Below are positions 17,586-26,163 of a stretch of DNA of 64,000 nucleotides, one piece after another. This DNA is from Palsa-504 sp963818225 (GTDB lineage Bacteria; Actinomycetota; Actinomycetes; Streptosporangiales; Streptosporangiaceae). The notes beneath the pieces were generated by a model that saw only the letters and a program-made list of their open reading frames with translations, did not search any database and was not told the origin of the DNA. Position 1 is the stretch's first letter; every line of letters begins with the position of its first letter. The stretch covers positions 372,001-436,000 of the forward strand of contig CAWFRO010000014.1 in the NCBI GenBank assembly GCA_963818225.1, given 5' to 3'. Both the position numbers and the translations under genes were made by a program.

Positions 17586-18410
17586 GTGCACCATGCGGCC
17601 GCCGCCACCAGGCCGGGCACCGATCAGCTGCCGGCCTACCTCCTATTCCACCATGCCGTGGCGCAAGCTCAGCTGGCGGCCTGGCTGCCGCGCGGGCGGC
17701 GCACGATCGTGGATGTCTCGGGGCCGCGCGGGCCGGGCGCTGAGCTCGCCGCGAGGGCCGGCCATAGGGTCCTGCGGGTGATCGACGGCACCCCCGCGAG
17801 TCTCCGGGACGCCGGCGCTGAGTGGACTGACGAGCGAGGAACGAGCGAGGAGGGAAGGAAGCGCCCCAAGGGCGTCCCGGAGGCGAGCCAGAAAGTACCG
17901 CCGGGTGCCGTTGTCCCGTTGATCGCCGACCCGTCGCGATTGTCGTTCCTGCGTGACGGCTGCGCGGATGCCGTCATCGCGGAGGACCGGGCGCTGTCCA
18001 CCCAGCTGGCCGCCGAGGCGATGATCGCCGAGATCGCGCGGGTCCTGCGGCCGGGGGGACGGGTGCTGGCCTGCGTCGACTCGCTGATGCTCGGCATGTC
18101 GGTGCTCGCCGGCCAGCATCACTGGGCTCACCTGGTCGACCTGCCGCACGCGGAGGTGGTGCTGGTGCCCTGGCCGGACGGCACCATCACCCGGTGCTAC
18201 GGCCCCGACCAGGCGCGGGAGCTGTTCAGCGGGGCCGGGCTGACGGTCAGGTCGATCCGGCCGCGCACCATGCTCGGCGAGTCGGTGGTCAACCTCGTGC
18301 TGCGGCGCGCGCCGCGCAGCCTGCCCAGCCTGGTCCGCGCCGAGCTGGCCGCCAAGTCCGATGAGTCGATGGGGACCCAGCTGCTGATCTCGGCGACCAA
18401 GCGGCGTTAG
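17586..18410 (+). CDS. Class I SAM-dependent methyltransferase
   Basis: The product is 274 residues. A Rossmann-like core starts with RRTIVDVSGPRGPGAELAAR (motif I) and continues with DGCADAVIAEDRALSTQLAA and IARVLRPGGRVLACVDS (post-I motifs). I chose GTG 17586 because aggagg lies eight bases upstream. Between the second strand and motif II there is a polar, charged insert of about 30 residues encoded by a tandem-repeat element (17824-17891), absent from typical members. The gene is divergent from sigR. The substrate is unknown. Confidence 0.8.
   Translation: MHHAAAATRPGTDQLPAYLLFHHAVAQAQLAAWLPRGRRTIVDVSGPRGPGAELAARAGHRVLRVIDGTPASLRDAGAEWTDERGTSEEGRKRPKGVPEASQKVPPGAVVPLIADPSRLSFLRDGCADAVIAEDRALSTQLAAEAMIAEIARVLRPGGRVLACVDSLMLGMSVLAGQHHWAHLVDLPHAEVVLVPWPDGTITRCYGPDQARELFSGAGLTVRSIRPRTMLGESVVNLVLRRAPRSLPSLVRAELAAKSDESMGTQLLISATKRR
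17824..17891 (+). repeat. Small repeat element inserted in frame in methyltransferase gene
   Basis: Two perfect tandem copies of acgagcgagga (17830-17840, 17841-17851) are followed by a purine-rich stretch and a small hairpin (cgccc at 17862-17866 with gggcg at 17870-17874). The element is in frame and adds a charged insert to the methyltransferase. It looks like a dispersed intragenic repeat; no second copy was seen in this window. Confidence 0.5.
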
Positions 18411-18417
18411 CCGGCGG

Positions 18418-18765
18418 CTAGCGACGGCGGGAGCGCTTGGCCTGGCAGTTGACGCAGCGAGCAGCGTCGGGACGCGCGTCGAGCCGGCCCTCGGGAATCT
18501 CGCCCTCGCAGTCCACGCACCGCCCGTAGGTGTCCTGCTCGATGCGGGCGAGCGCGGCCAGCACCTCGTCGCGCTGGCCGCGGGCCGAGTGCAGGACCGC
18601 CTCGGTGCGGTCGGTCTCGGACAAGGCGGATCCCGCATCGGCCGAGTCCTGGGGATATCCCTCCCCGGCCAGCGGCCCGGGGCTCTCGCCCTGCAGGATG
18701 GCAATCGAGCGGTCCAGGTCGTCGCGCATCTCCTCAAGGCGCTTACGGGCGACGGTAGTCTCCAT
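18418..18765 (-). CDS. DksA/TraR-family C4 zinc-finger protein
   Basis: The 115-residue product has an N-terminal coiled coil (ARKRLEEMRDDLDRSIAIL and REQ-type helices) and a C-terminal zinc finger with Cys83, Cys86, Cys104 and Cys107 in GRCVDCEGEIPEGRLDARP. Related proteins enter the RNA polymerase secondary channel. The tip of the coil lacks the classic DxxDxA of DksA, so the effect on transcription may differ. It converges on the methyltransferase gene. Confidence 0.88.
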   Translation of the reverse strand: METTVARKRLEEMRDDLDRSIAILQGESPGPLAGEGYPQDSADAGSALSETDRTEAVLHSARGQRDEVLAALARIEQDTYGRCVDCEGEIPEGRLDARPDAARCVNCQAKRSRRR

Positions 18766-18837
18766 TGGTCCTCGCCTCCCGTCCGCGTGTGCTGCGCAGC
18801 CCGGGCTCGGGTGAGCCCGCGGGCGCGTACCGCGGAC

Positions 18838-19614
18838 TCAGAACAACTCGCCGGGCTCTCGCTCCTGATCAGCGGAAAGCGGCACGATCAAGTCGGGCCC
18901 GTTGTTCCGCACAGAGTTGACAGCCATTGAAACGGGGTGCGACGTGAGGCCGCCGGCCATGGCGGGCTGCATCGTCGCGGTGAGCTGACCGGGCTCGGAC
19001 TGGTCCGGGTCAAGCCAGTCGGCCCAGTGATCAGGTGTGATGACCATGGGCATGCGGTCGTGGATCTGGCCCACGTCGTCGGTCGCCTGGGTGGTGATGA
19101 TGGCGGCCGTCCACAGCCAGGCGCCATCGTCATCGGCAGGCCGCGTCTCGTCCCGCCAGAGCTCGTACACTCCGGCGAAGGCCAGCGCGCCACCGTCCTC
19201 CCGGTAGATGTAGTACGGCTGCTTGCGCCGCTTTCCCTGCTCGGTCACCGCCTGCCACTCGTAGTAGCCGTCGGCGGGAAGGATGCAGCGGCGCCTGGCG
19301 AAAGCGCGCCGGAACGCGGGCTTGACCGCGACCGTCTCGGCGCGGGCGTTGATGAGGCGCCCACCGCCCGAGGCGTCCTTGGCCCACGACGGGATCAGGC
19401 CCCAGCGCACCACGCGCAGCTCGCGCGCGGGCGGCTGGCCGGCCTCCTCGTCGCGGGGACGGGGTTCCATCACGGCGTACACCCGCCTCGTGGGCGCCAC
19501 GTTGTAGTCCGGGCCGGGCTCCGGGTCGGGTCCGCCGGCGACGCGGTCCCGCTCGATGCTGAACTCCTCGAGGAGCTCAAGGCGCTTACGCGCCGACACG
19601 AAGCGACCGCACAT
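18838..19614 (-). CDS. SOS-response-associated peptidase (HMCES/YedK-type abasic-site protein)
   Basis: The 258-residue product starts MCGRFVSARKR, with catalytic Cys2 exposed after Met removal. It also has YNVAPTRRVYAVM, VRWGLIPSWAKD, LINARAETVAVKPAFRRAF, RCILPADGYYEW and HDRMPMVI. Family members form a thiazolidine crosslink with abasic sites in single-stranded DNA, shielding them from nucleases. The open frame extends 5' without homology; ATG 19614 gives the mandatory N-terminal MCGR. It is divergent from aroA. Confidence 0.93.
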   Translation of the reverse strand: MCGRFVSARKRLELLEEFSIERDRVAGGPDPEPGPDYNVAPTRRVYAVMEPRPRDEEAGQPPARELRVVRWGLIPSWAKDASGGGRLINARAETVAVKPAFRRAFARRRCILPADGYYEWQAVTEQGKRRKQPYYIYREDGGALAFAGVYELWRDETRPADDDGAWLWTAAIITTQATDDVGQIHDRMPMVITPDHWADWLDPDQSEPGQLTATMQPAMAGGLTSHPVSMAVNSVRNNGPDLIVPLSADQEREPGELF

Positions 19615-19812
19615 GCAGGACTTCCCTAAGTGACGGATATCCGGACATCCCGTTGAAGACTGGATTGGCCTTTCATTGCCTGAATCCCGCCCGGCCAAAC
19701 GTGCCCGGCCTCCCGGGGCACCGGCCCAGGGGGTGACGGGGGGCGGGGAGCCCCCGGTACGGGGCGGTCTGGCGGCGCCGTCCCCCCGGGATAACGCAGT
19801 ACGCTCATCCCT

Positions 19813-21201
19813 ATGCACGCCGACGACCAGGACGGGACCTGGGCCGCTCCCGCCGCGGCCGGGCCGGTGCGCGGCCGTGTCCGGCTGCCCGCGTCCAAGT
19901 CCATCACCAACCGCGCCCTCGTGCTGGCCGCGCTGTCCGACCGGCCCGCGTCGATCGCGAACCCGCTGCGCGCACGGGACACCCTGCTCGCGGCGGCCGC
20001 GCTGGGCACCATGGGCAGCAAGGTCACCGACGGCGACGATGGAGCGGAGCCAGGATCGGCCGCGGGGTGGCGGGTCACCGCCGGGCAGCCGCCCGCCGGC
20101 TCGCGAGTCAGCGTCGACGTGGGCAACGCCGGCACCGTCCTGCGGTTCCTGCCCGCGGTCGCCGCTTTGACCTCGGCGCAGGTGGACTTCGACGGGGACG
20201 AGCGGATCAGGGAACGTCCCATCGGCCCGATCCTCGCGGCGCTGCGCCAGCTCGGCGCCAGCATCGAGGACGGCGGCCGGGGCGCGGCTCCGTTCACCGT
20301 GCTCGGGCACGGCCGGGTCCACGGCGGCCCGGTCACCCTGGACGCGTCCGGTTCCTCGCAGCTGATCTCGGGGCTGCTGCTGGCGGCGCCGCGGTTCGAC
20401 GAGGGCATCGAGATCCGGCACGAGGGGCCGCCCGTCCCCTCGGCGCCGCACATCGCCATGACCGTCCGCATGCTCCAGGCGGCCGGGGCCGAGGTCACCC
20501 AGACCCGGTCCGGGACGGGCGGCACGGCTGTCCTCCCCCCGGGACGGCCTGACGGCTGGCAGGTCCGGCCGGGACGGCTTGATCTGGGGTCGGTCACGGT
20601 GGAACCGGACCTGTCCAACGCGGGCCCGTTCCTGGCCGCGGCGCTGGTGACCGGCGGGACGCTCACCGTGCCCGGCTGGCCGCGGGACAGCCTGCAGGCG
20701 GCCGGGCCGATCCTGGACGTGCTGGCCCGGATGGGCGCGCGGTGGGAGGCTGGCGCGGACGGGATGACGGTCTCGGGGACCGGGACGGTCTGCGGCATCA
20801 CCGCGGACCTGCGCGATGTCGCCGAGCTCGCGCCGGTGCTGACCGCGGTGGCGGCGCTGGCCGAGGGCCCGTCGGTGTTCACCGGGCTGGCGCACACGCG
20901 GCGCCACGAGACCGACCGGCTGGCCGCGCTGGCCAAGGAAATCAACGCGCTCGGCGGCGACATCACCGAACTGCCCGACGGACTGCAGATCAGGCCCCGT
21001 CCGCTGCGGGCTCGCGCCGACGAGCCGCTGCGTAGCTACGACGACCACCGGATGGTGATGGCGGCGGCCGTGCTCGGCCTGTGCGTGCCGGGCATCCGGG
21101 TCGCCAACGCGCAGACCGTGGCCAAGACCTTCCCGGGGTTCACCGCCGTATGGGCTGACATGCTGGCCGGGCAGGATGATCCCGGAACGCCGCCCGGGTG
21201 A
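19813..21201 (+). CDS. aroA: 3-phosphoshikimate 1-carboxyvinyltransferase (EPSP synthase)
   Basis: This 462-residue enzyme catalyses the sixth step of the shikimate pathway, joining phosphoenolpyruvate to shikimate 3-phosphate. Signatures are LPASKSITNRALVLAALSD with the substrate-binding Lys and Ser, VGNAGTVLRFLPAVAAL, DASGSSQLISGLL, the FTGLAHTRRHETDRLAALAK motif and YDDHRMVMAAAVLGL. Codon use matches the core genome. Its stop overlaps the rsgA GTG, so aroA and rsgA form an operon. Confidence 0.97.
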   Translation: MHADDQDGTWAAPAAAGPVRGRVRLPASKSITNRALVLAALSDRPASIANPLRARDTLLAAAALGTMGSKVTDGDDGAEPGSAAGWRVTAGQPPAGSRVSVDVGNAGTVLRFLPAVAALTSAQVDFDGDERIRERPIGPILAALRQLGASIEDGGRGAAPFTVLGHGRVHGGPVTLDASGSSQLISGLLLAAPRFDEGIEIRHEGPPVPSAPHIAMTVRMLQAAGAEVTQTRSGTGGTAVLPPGRPDGWQVRPGRLDLGSVTVEPDLSNAGPFLAAALVTGGTLTVPGWPRDSLQAAGPILDVLARMGARWEAGADGMTVSGTGTVCGITADLRDVAELAPVLTAVAALAEGPSVFTGLAHTRRHETDRLAALAKEINALGGDITELPDGLQIRPRPLRARADEPLRSYDDHRMVMAAAVLGLCVPGIRVANAQTVAKTFPGFTAVWADMLAGQDDPGTPPG

Positions 21202-22199
21202 GTCCGCCCGGCTACGACAGGCTCGACGAGGACGACGTCCGGGTCCGTCCCGGCCGCGGGTCCCGGCCACGCACCCGCCGGCGTCCCGCGCACACCACTG
21301 CCGTGGCGGGCTTCGTGACCAGCGTGGACCGCGGCCGCTACGGCTGCATGACGGACGGCGGCCTGGTGGTGGCCATGAAGGCCCGCGAGCTGGGCCGGGG
21401 TTCGGTGGTGGTCGGCGACCGGGTCGCGCTGATCGGCGAGACCTCCGGCGGGGAAGGGACGCTGGCCCGGATCGTGCGGGTGGAGCCGCGGACCAGCGCG
21501 CTGCGGCGGTCCCCCGACGACACCGACCCGACGGAACGGGTCATCGTGGCCAACGCCGACCAGATGGTGATCGTCTGTTCGCTGGCCCAGCCGCCGCCGA
21601 GGCTCCGCTTCGTCGACCGCTGCCTGGTCGCGGCCTACGACGCCGGGCTCGATCCGCTGCTCGTGGCGACCAAGGCCGACGTGGCCGAGAAATCGGCACC
21701 GGGCAAGGTCCGCGCCGCCTACGCCGGGCTCGACCTGCCGATGCTGACCACCCGGCGGCCGCTGCCGCCGCGCACGCTGTCCCGGGTGCGGAACCTGCTG
21801 ACCGGCCGGATCAGCGTGCTCATCGGGCAATCCGGCGTGGGCAAGTCCACGCTGGTGAACACCCTGGTCCCGGAGGCAGCGCGGGCCACCGGAGTGGTCA
21901 ACCCGGTGACCGGCCGGGGCAGGCACACATCGTCGTCGGCGGTGGCGCTGCCGCTCGGGGACGGCTGGCTCATCGACACGCCGGGACTGCGCGGCTTCGG
22001 GCTGGGGAACGTGAGCCTGGAGCGGGTGGCGGAGGCGTTCGGCGACCTGGCCGAGGGCACCGCCGGGTGCCCGCCCGGATGCGACCACCTCTCCCCCGGC
22101 TGCGCGCTGGATGAATGGGCCCGCGAGCACCACGCGGAGGCGCGCCTGGACTCGCTGCGCCGCCTGCTGCGCAGCCGCGAGGACAGCACCCCGGACTGA
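21198..22199 (+). CDS. rsgA: Ribosome small-subunit-dependent GTPase A
   Basis: The 333-residue product has an N-terminal OB-fold, a circularly permuted GTPase domain in which G4 (VATKADV) precedes G1 (IGQSGVGKSTLVN) and G3 (DTPGLRGF), and a C-terminal zinc module with CPPGCDHLSPGC ligands. It assists late 30S subunit maturation. The GTG start overlaps the aroA stop by four bases. A minus-strand polysaccharide block follows directly after the next small gene. Confidence 0.95.
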   Translation: MSPPGYDRLDEDDVRVRPGRGSRPRTRRRPAHTTAVAGFVTSVDRGRYGCMTDGGLVVAMKARELGRGSVVVGDRVALIGETSGGEGTLARIVRVEPRTSALRRSPDDTDPTERVIVANADQMVIVCSLAQPPPRLRFVDRCLVAAYDAGLDPLLVATKADVAEKSAPGKVRAAYAGLDLPMLTTRRPLPPRTLSRVRNLLTGRISVLIGQSGVGKSTLVNTLVPEAARATGVVNPVTGRGRHTSSSAVALPLGDGWLIDTPGLRGFGLGNVSLERVAEAFGDLAEGTAGCPPGCDHLSPGCALDEWAREHHAEARLDSLRRLLRSREDSTPD

Positions 22200-22254
22200 C
22201 GGCACGACAACGGCGGCCGCCCGTAAAACGGCGATGGGACCGGCCAGGAGCCTG

Positions 22255-22548
22255 CTAGCTGACGGTGCCGCCGGCCCGCCAGTAGACGCCCGCCGGGGTC
22301 CGGGACAGGAAGTCCTCGTCGACCAGGTACCGGCGCAGGGCGCAGTAGTCGTCGAAGAGCGGCTTGAGGATCTCGTTGACGACCCGTTCGGGGTATCTGC
22401 GGCCCGGCTCGAAGGCCTGAGCCACCTGGTCGAGCAGCAGCCGGCGGCGGGTGTGCCGGGCCGGAACCGCGGTGATCCGGCCGCCGCGGATGAAGGCCTG
22501 CAGCTGGGCCGGCGGATCGACGAGCGGGCCGTCGCGGTGGTCGTCCAT
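22255..22548 (-). CDS. DUF2087 domain protein
   Basis: This 97-residue protein has the DUF2087 pattern: a basic ITAVPARHTRRRLLLDQVA segment, YPERVVNEILKPLFDDYCAL and RRYLVDEDFLSR near the C-terminus. In other proteins this domain sits behind helix-turn-helix domains and is thought to bind nucleic acid; here it stands alone. No clear partner is nearby. Confidence 0.82.
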   Translation of the reverse strand: MDDHRDGPLVDPPAQLQAFIRGGRITAVPARHTRRRLLLDQVAQAFEPGRRYPERVVNEILKPLFDDYCALRRYLVDEDFLSRTPAGVYWRAGGTVS

Positions 22549-22779
22549 CAGCTACCAGTATGCCGCGGGCCCCCGGGGGCGAGGGGGCCTTGGTAGCGGG
22601 GCATGTGCACCAAGCGGTACCTTTCGCAGATGGCCCGCTACGACGAGGGCACCGAAATAGTTCTCGTCTCCGAGTAACACTAGGTCAGCGGTGGGTCGTT
22701 GGATTTTCCGACATTGCCGCAACCTAACAGTCCCGGGCAAATATAGATCCTCGAGAGGTAACGCGGAGCCGCAGCCGGG

Positions 22780-23562
22780 TCATCCTCGTCCGCGGATGAA
22801 GAACGGCATCAGCACCGATTCAAGCTGCACGCGCAGGCTCATCTTGCTTTCGCCTTCCTTGCGCTCGGCGAAGTGAATGGGCACCTCGACGACCTTCAGG
22901 TCCTGCTGGACTGTCCGGTAGTTCATCTCGACCTGGAAGCTGTAGCCGTTGCTGCGGATACTGGCGAGGTCGATGGCCTCCAGGGCCGAGCTGCGCCAGA
23001 GCTTGAAGCCCGCGGTAACGTCACGGATGCCGAGCCGGAGAAGTACGCGGACGTAGGTGTTGGCGAAGGCGGACAGGGCCTTCCTGTGCCAGGACCACTC
23101 GCTCGCCACGCTGGCTCCGGCGACATAGCGCGAGCCGACCACGACGTCGGCGCCCGTTGACAGGAGGGTCCCGAGCATCTGCGGCACGTACTCAGGTCCG
23201 TGTGACAGGTCACTGTCCATCTGCACCACGAATTCGGCGCCCGCCTCCACCGCGCGGGTCATGCCGTCGACGTAGGCGCGCCCGAGACCCTGTTTGCCCG
23301 GCCGGTGCACGACGGTCATCCTGGTCTCGCCGTAGCGCCCGGCGAGCGTGTCCGCCACGTCCCCGGTGCCGTCCGGGGAATTATCGTCCACCACCAGGAT
23401 CTGCAGGCCCGGCAGGGGCAGGCCCAGCAGCGCCGCGACGATGACCGGAAGGTTGGAAGCCTCGTTGTAGGTGGGAAGCACCACGGCCACCGCCGCCGAG
23501 CGCCACGGCCCGGGAAGGTCCACTAGTTGCGTGCTCACCATACTGCGCTCACGGAGCGTCAT
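22780..23562 (-). CDS. Polyprenol-phosphate mannosyltransferase-like GT2 (DPM synthase family)
   Basis: The 260-residue product has the GT2 nucleotide-sugar motifs VAVVLPTYNEASNLPVIV, LVVDDNSPDGTGDVA, VQMDSDLSHGPEYVP (DxD) and VTAGFKLWRSSAL. The acceptor-side motif HFAERKEGESKMS is typical of dolichol/polyprenol-phosphate mannose synthases without a membrane domain. It should make the polyprenyl-P-sugar used by GT-C transferases such as the one at 26147-27658. The start ATG has agaggag six bases upstream. It is the last gene of the minus-strand polysaccharide locus. Confidence 0.9.
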   Translation of the reverse strand: MTLRERSMVSTQLVDLPGPWRSAAVAVVLPTYNEASNLPVIVAALLGLPLPGLQILVVDDNSPDGTGDVADTLAGRYGETRMTVVHRPGKQGLGRAYVDGMTRAVEAGAEFVVQMDSDLSHGPEYVPQMLGTLLSTGADVVVGSRYVAGASVASEWSWHRKALSAFANTYVRVLLRLGIRDVTAGFKLWRSSALEAIDLASIRSNGYSFQVEMNYRTVQQDLKVVEVPIHFAERKEGESKMSLRVQLESVLMPFFIRGRG

Positions 23563-23642
23563 GATCGTCTCCTCTGGTCATTTCATCGGGCCTCGGGGTG
23601 TGCGTCGTTCCGGGGATCGGACCTGGCGCCGTCGGTGCGGAC

Positions 23643-24581
23643 TCAGCCGAATCCCCGCGCTGCCTGCCCAAAGGCAGTCAGAGCGGCCGGATCATTGTCG
23701 ATACGCCAGTCCCGGTATCCCGGGGCGTCGAACCACACGACCCCGAGCACCCCGGCGGACTGGGCTCCCGCGAAGAGTTCAGCGATCTTGGCCGCTTTCC
23801 CCGCGGCCGGGGCAACGCCCGTCTCGGCCACCAGGACTGGATCCCGGGTGAAGCGCCGTACCACCGAGATGGTGTTGCCGAACAGGGTGGTGAAACTCTC
23901 GGCCGGATAGTAGTAGTACCCGTCGATCCCCACCCAGGTGACGTAGTCCGCCCCGGGCCACCAGGCCTGCGGGGCGCCCGCCTGACCCGGGCCGCCGGCG
24001 AGGGAGTTGATCGTCCACAGCCAGGTCACGTTGTATGCGCCCCAGGTCCGGAACAACTTGACCAGATGCCGCCAGGCGGCCACGAACACCGTGGGGGAGG
24101 TTCGTCCGTTGCCCCAGGAGTACCAGTTGCCGTTCATTTCGTGGCCGAAGCTGATGATCACCGGATGGCCGAAATCGCGGACGGCGGTCGCGTAGGACTC
24201 CAGGTAGGCGTTGTACTGGCCATGGGTGATCGCGGCCAGGTCGGTCCCGGTGGGATCGATCTGCACCAGCGGCACCGTCCCGCGCGCGGATAGTTCCCCA
24301 GCGAATCGTGACTGGAAGGGCTCCAGCCACCCGCTGTAGTACGCCGCCACGTTCGGCTGGGTCCCGGTCCGCGAGCTGAACGTGGCCAGCCCGGCATCGG
24401 ACGCCGGCGCGCCCGGCACGTATACGCCGAGATAGCCATGGGGCTTCACGGCCAGCGGTGGTGACGCCCCCAGCGCCGAGACCGTCTTCTCCTCATGGCG
24501 GCCGAACGCGTAGACCCCGGCAATGGCCACCGCGACGACGGCGACCGTGCCGACGCGGCGCAGGAGGCGAAGGAACCGCAC
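23643..24581 (-). CDS. Secreted glycoside hydrolase family 26-type enzyme
   Basis: The 312-residue product has an N-terminal signal or anchor helix (VGTVAVVAVAIAGVYAFG) followed by a TIM-barrel domain. ISFGHEMNGNWYSWGN carries the predicted acid/base Glu and PVLVAETGVAP the nucleophile Glu, in GH26 spacing. GH26 members act on beta-1,4-mannan, and some on other beta-glucans or xylans. The GTG start lies four bases after the end of the cellulose-synthase-like gene and its ribosome site overlaps that gene's last codons, so the two are coupled, like a synthase with its editing hydrolase. Confidence 0.86.
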   Translation of the reverse strand: MRFLRLLRRVGTVAVVAVAIAGVYAFGRHEEKTVSALGASPPLAVKPHGYLGVYVPGAPASDAGLATFSSRTGTQPNVAAYYSGWLEPFQSRFAGELSARGTVPLVQIDPTGTDLAAITHGQYNAYLESYATAVRDFGHPVIISFGHEMNGNWYSWGNGRTSPTVFVAAWRHLVKLFRTWGAYNVTWLWTINSLAGGPGQAGAPQAWWPGADYVTWVGIDGYYYYPAESFTTLFGNTISVVRRFTRDPVLVAETGVAPAAGKAAKIAELFAGAQSAGVLGVVWFDAPGYRDWRIDNDPAALTAFGQAARGFG

Positions 24582-24585
24582 GTGG

Positions 24586-26163
24586 TTACTCTCCTTCCAG
24601 CGTGCCGGCGTAGTTCCGGCGCGCCAGGAGCGCCATAGCCGTAATGGTGCAGGCCAGCAGGCCGGTCGCCAGCAGGATGAGGAAGCTCAGACCGTATTCG
24701 GCTATACGCCAGAGCGCGAGCAGGACCCAGACCACGCCCGTGGTCCCGTTCCACAGCAGGATCCCGCCCCAAACGCGCCGGGTCTTTGACTTGCGTTTGG
24801 ATCCACCGGTCGGCTGCCAGCCCACTTGCTTTCCGCGCACGATGTCCCAGAGCGCGAACACGTGCGCCCAGCCATACAGCAGCTTGGCCATCAGGGCGGC
24901 CGGGCCGAAGCGGCAATGGTGCCAGGCCGGGAAGACCGCCATGTTGTAGATGATCGACGGCAGGATAAACACGTAGTTGATGACCCGCACGCTGCTAGGG
25001 CAGGTAGATGAGCATTATCAGCGGAATGATGGGCGTGGCAAATGTGAACATCGCGGTGTGCACGTAGTAGCAGAATCCCGATAGATAACAGAAGCGGGTC
25101 CGCCAGCGCATTCGCGTGGCCCAGAATTTCCGGGAACCGAGGAGCGACATTGACCCTGCGCACCACCGGTACTGCTGGGTCAGGAACGAATCGGGGTCGG
25201 CCGGGCACAAACCCGTGGCCAGCGGGACGGGAAGATACCGCAGGCCCCACCCGGCCCGCCGAAGGTCAAACCCGGTGTGCACATCCTCGGAATGCCCAAT
25301 CAGCGTGGTCCACCGTTGGAGGCGAGGGCCGTACGCCGGTAAATGGCGCAGGAGCCGACGCAGATCGCGCCGTCATGCCGGTCCCTGGACACCTGAACGA
25401 GCCGATAGAAGAGTTCCTGGACTGCTCCGGCGCCGCGCTGCACCCAGGACATCCGGCCCTCGGTATGAAAGTACTGCGGTGACTGGACGATGCCGAGCGA
25501 TCGATCGGCGGCGAAGTACGGCAGCATCTCAGCGGGCAGATCGGCGCGGGGCGCGAAGTCGGCATCGAGGATGAGGATGAACTCACCGAAGGACCGGCTG
25601 AATCCGTATCGCAGATTGCCGGCCTTCTTCATCCAGCCCCGGTTCGGCCGGACCAGGTACTCAAAGCCCAGGGTCTCGGCCATTTCCCGCGCCTCCGCGC
25701 TGTCGCCGTCGTCCAGTACGTAGGCGATCGCGAGACCCGGGTAGGCGTGGAGCAGGCGGTAGACGTGAACCCAGGTGTTACGCAGGACTTCGATGGGCTC
25801 GCCGCACACGGGCAGGAAGACATCCAGGGCGGGATAGGAGCTTGGGCGCCAGTCGCGGACGAGCCGCCGGTGGCCGTCCATGTCGAAACCATGGGTCCCG
25901 AAGTTCACGCACAGCGAGATCACGTAGTACGCCAGCGTGAAGGCAATCAGCGGCGCGAGCGCCAGCAGTTGCGGCCTGAGCGCGATGAACCGCGCCTGGC
26001 TGATCAGCAAGGCACCGAAACTCGCCAGGGAGGTCCGGATGATCAGCGCGAGGTTCCGGTCGGCATACAGGTACTTCTCCGTATCCGAGGGGGGGACCGG
26101 CAGTTGCAGGTCGTCCCTTCGCTGATGCCGGCCGACGATAGGCGGGTTAGTGACGGCGCTCAC
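24586..26163 (-). pseudogene. Cellulose-synthase-like processive GT2, two frameshifts
   Basis: Three frames join into one protein of about 525 residues. N-terminal helices are followed by the GT2 core YVLDDGDSAEAREMA, LILDADFAPRADLP, HSEDVHTGFDL and the processivity motif QQYRW, then C-terminal helices. Breaks are near 25295-25300 (after IYRRTALASNGG) and near 24995 (after MLIYLP). All catalytic motifs survive, so error or very recent decay is likely. It would polymerise a beta-linked polysaccharide at the membrane. The GTG start overlaps the end of the upstream GT-C gene by 17 bases. Confidence 0.8.
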
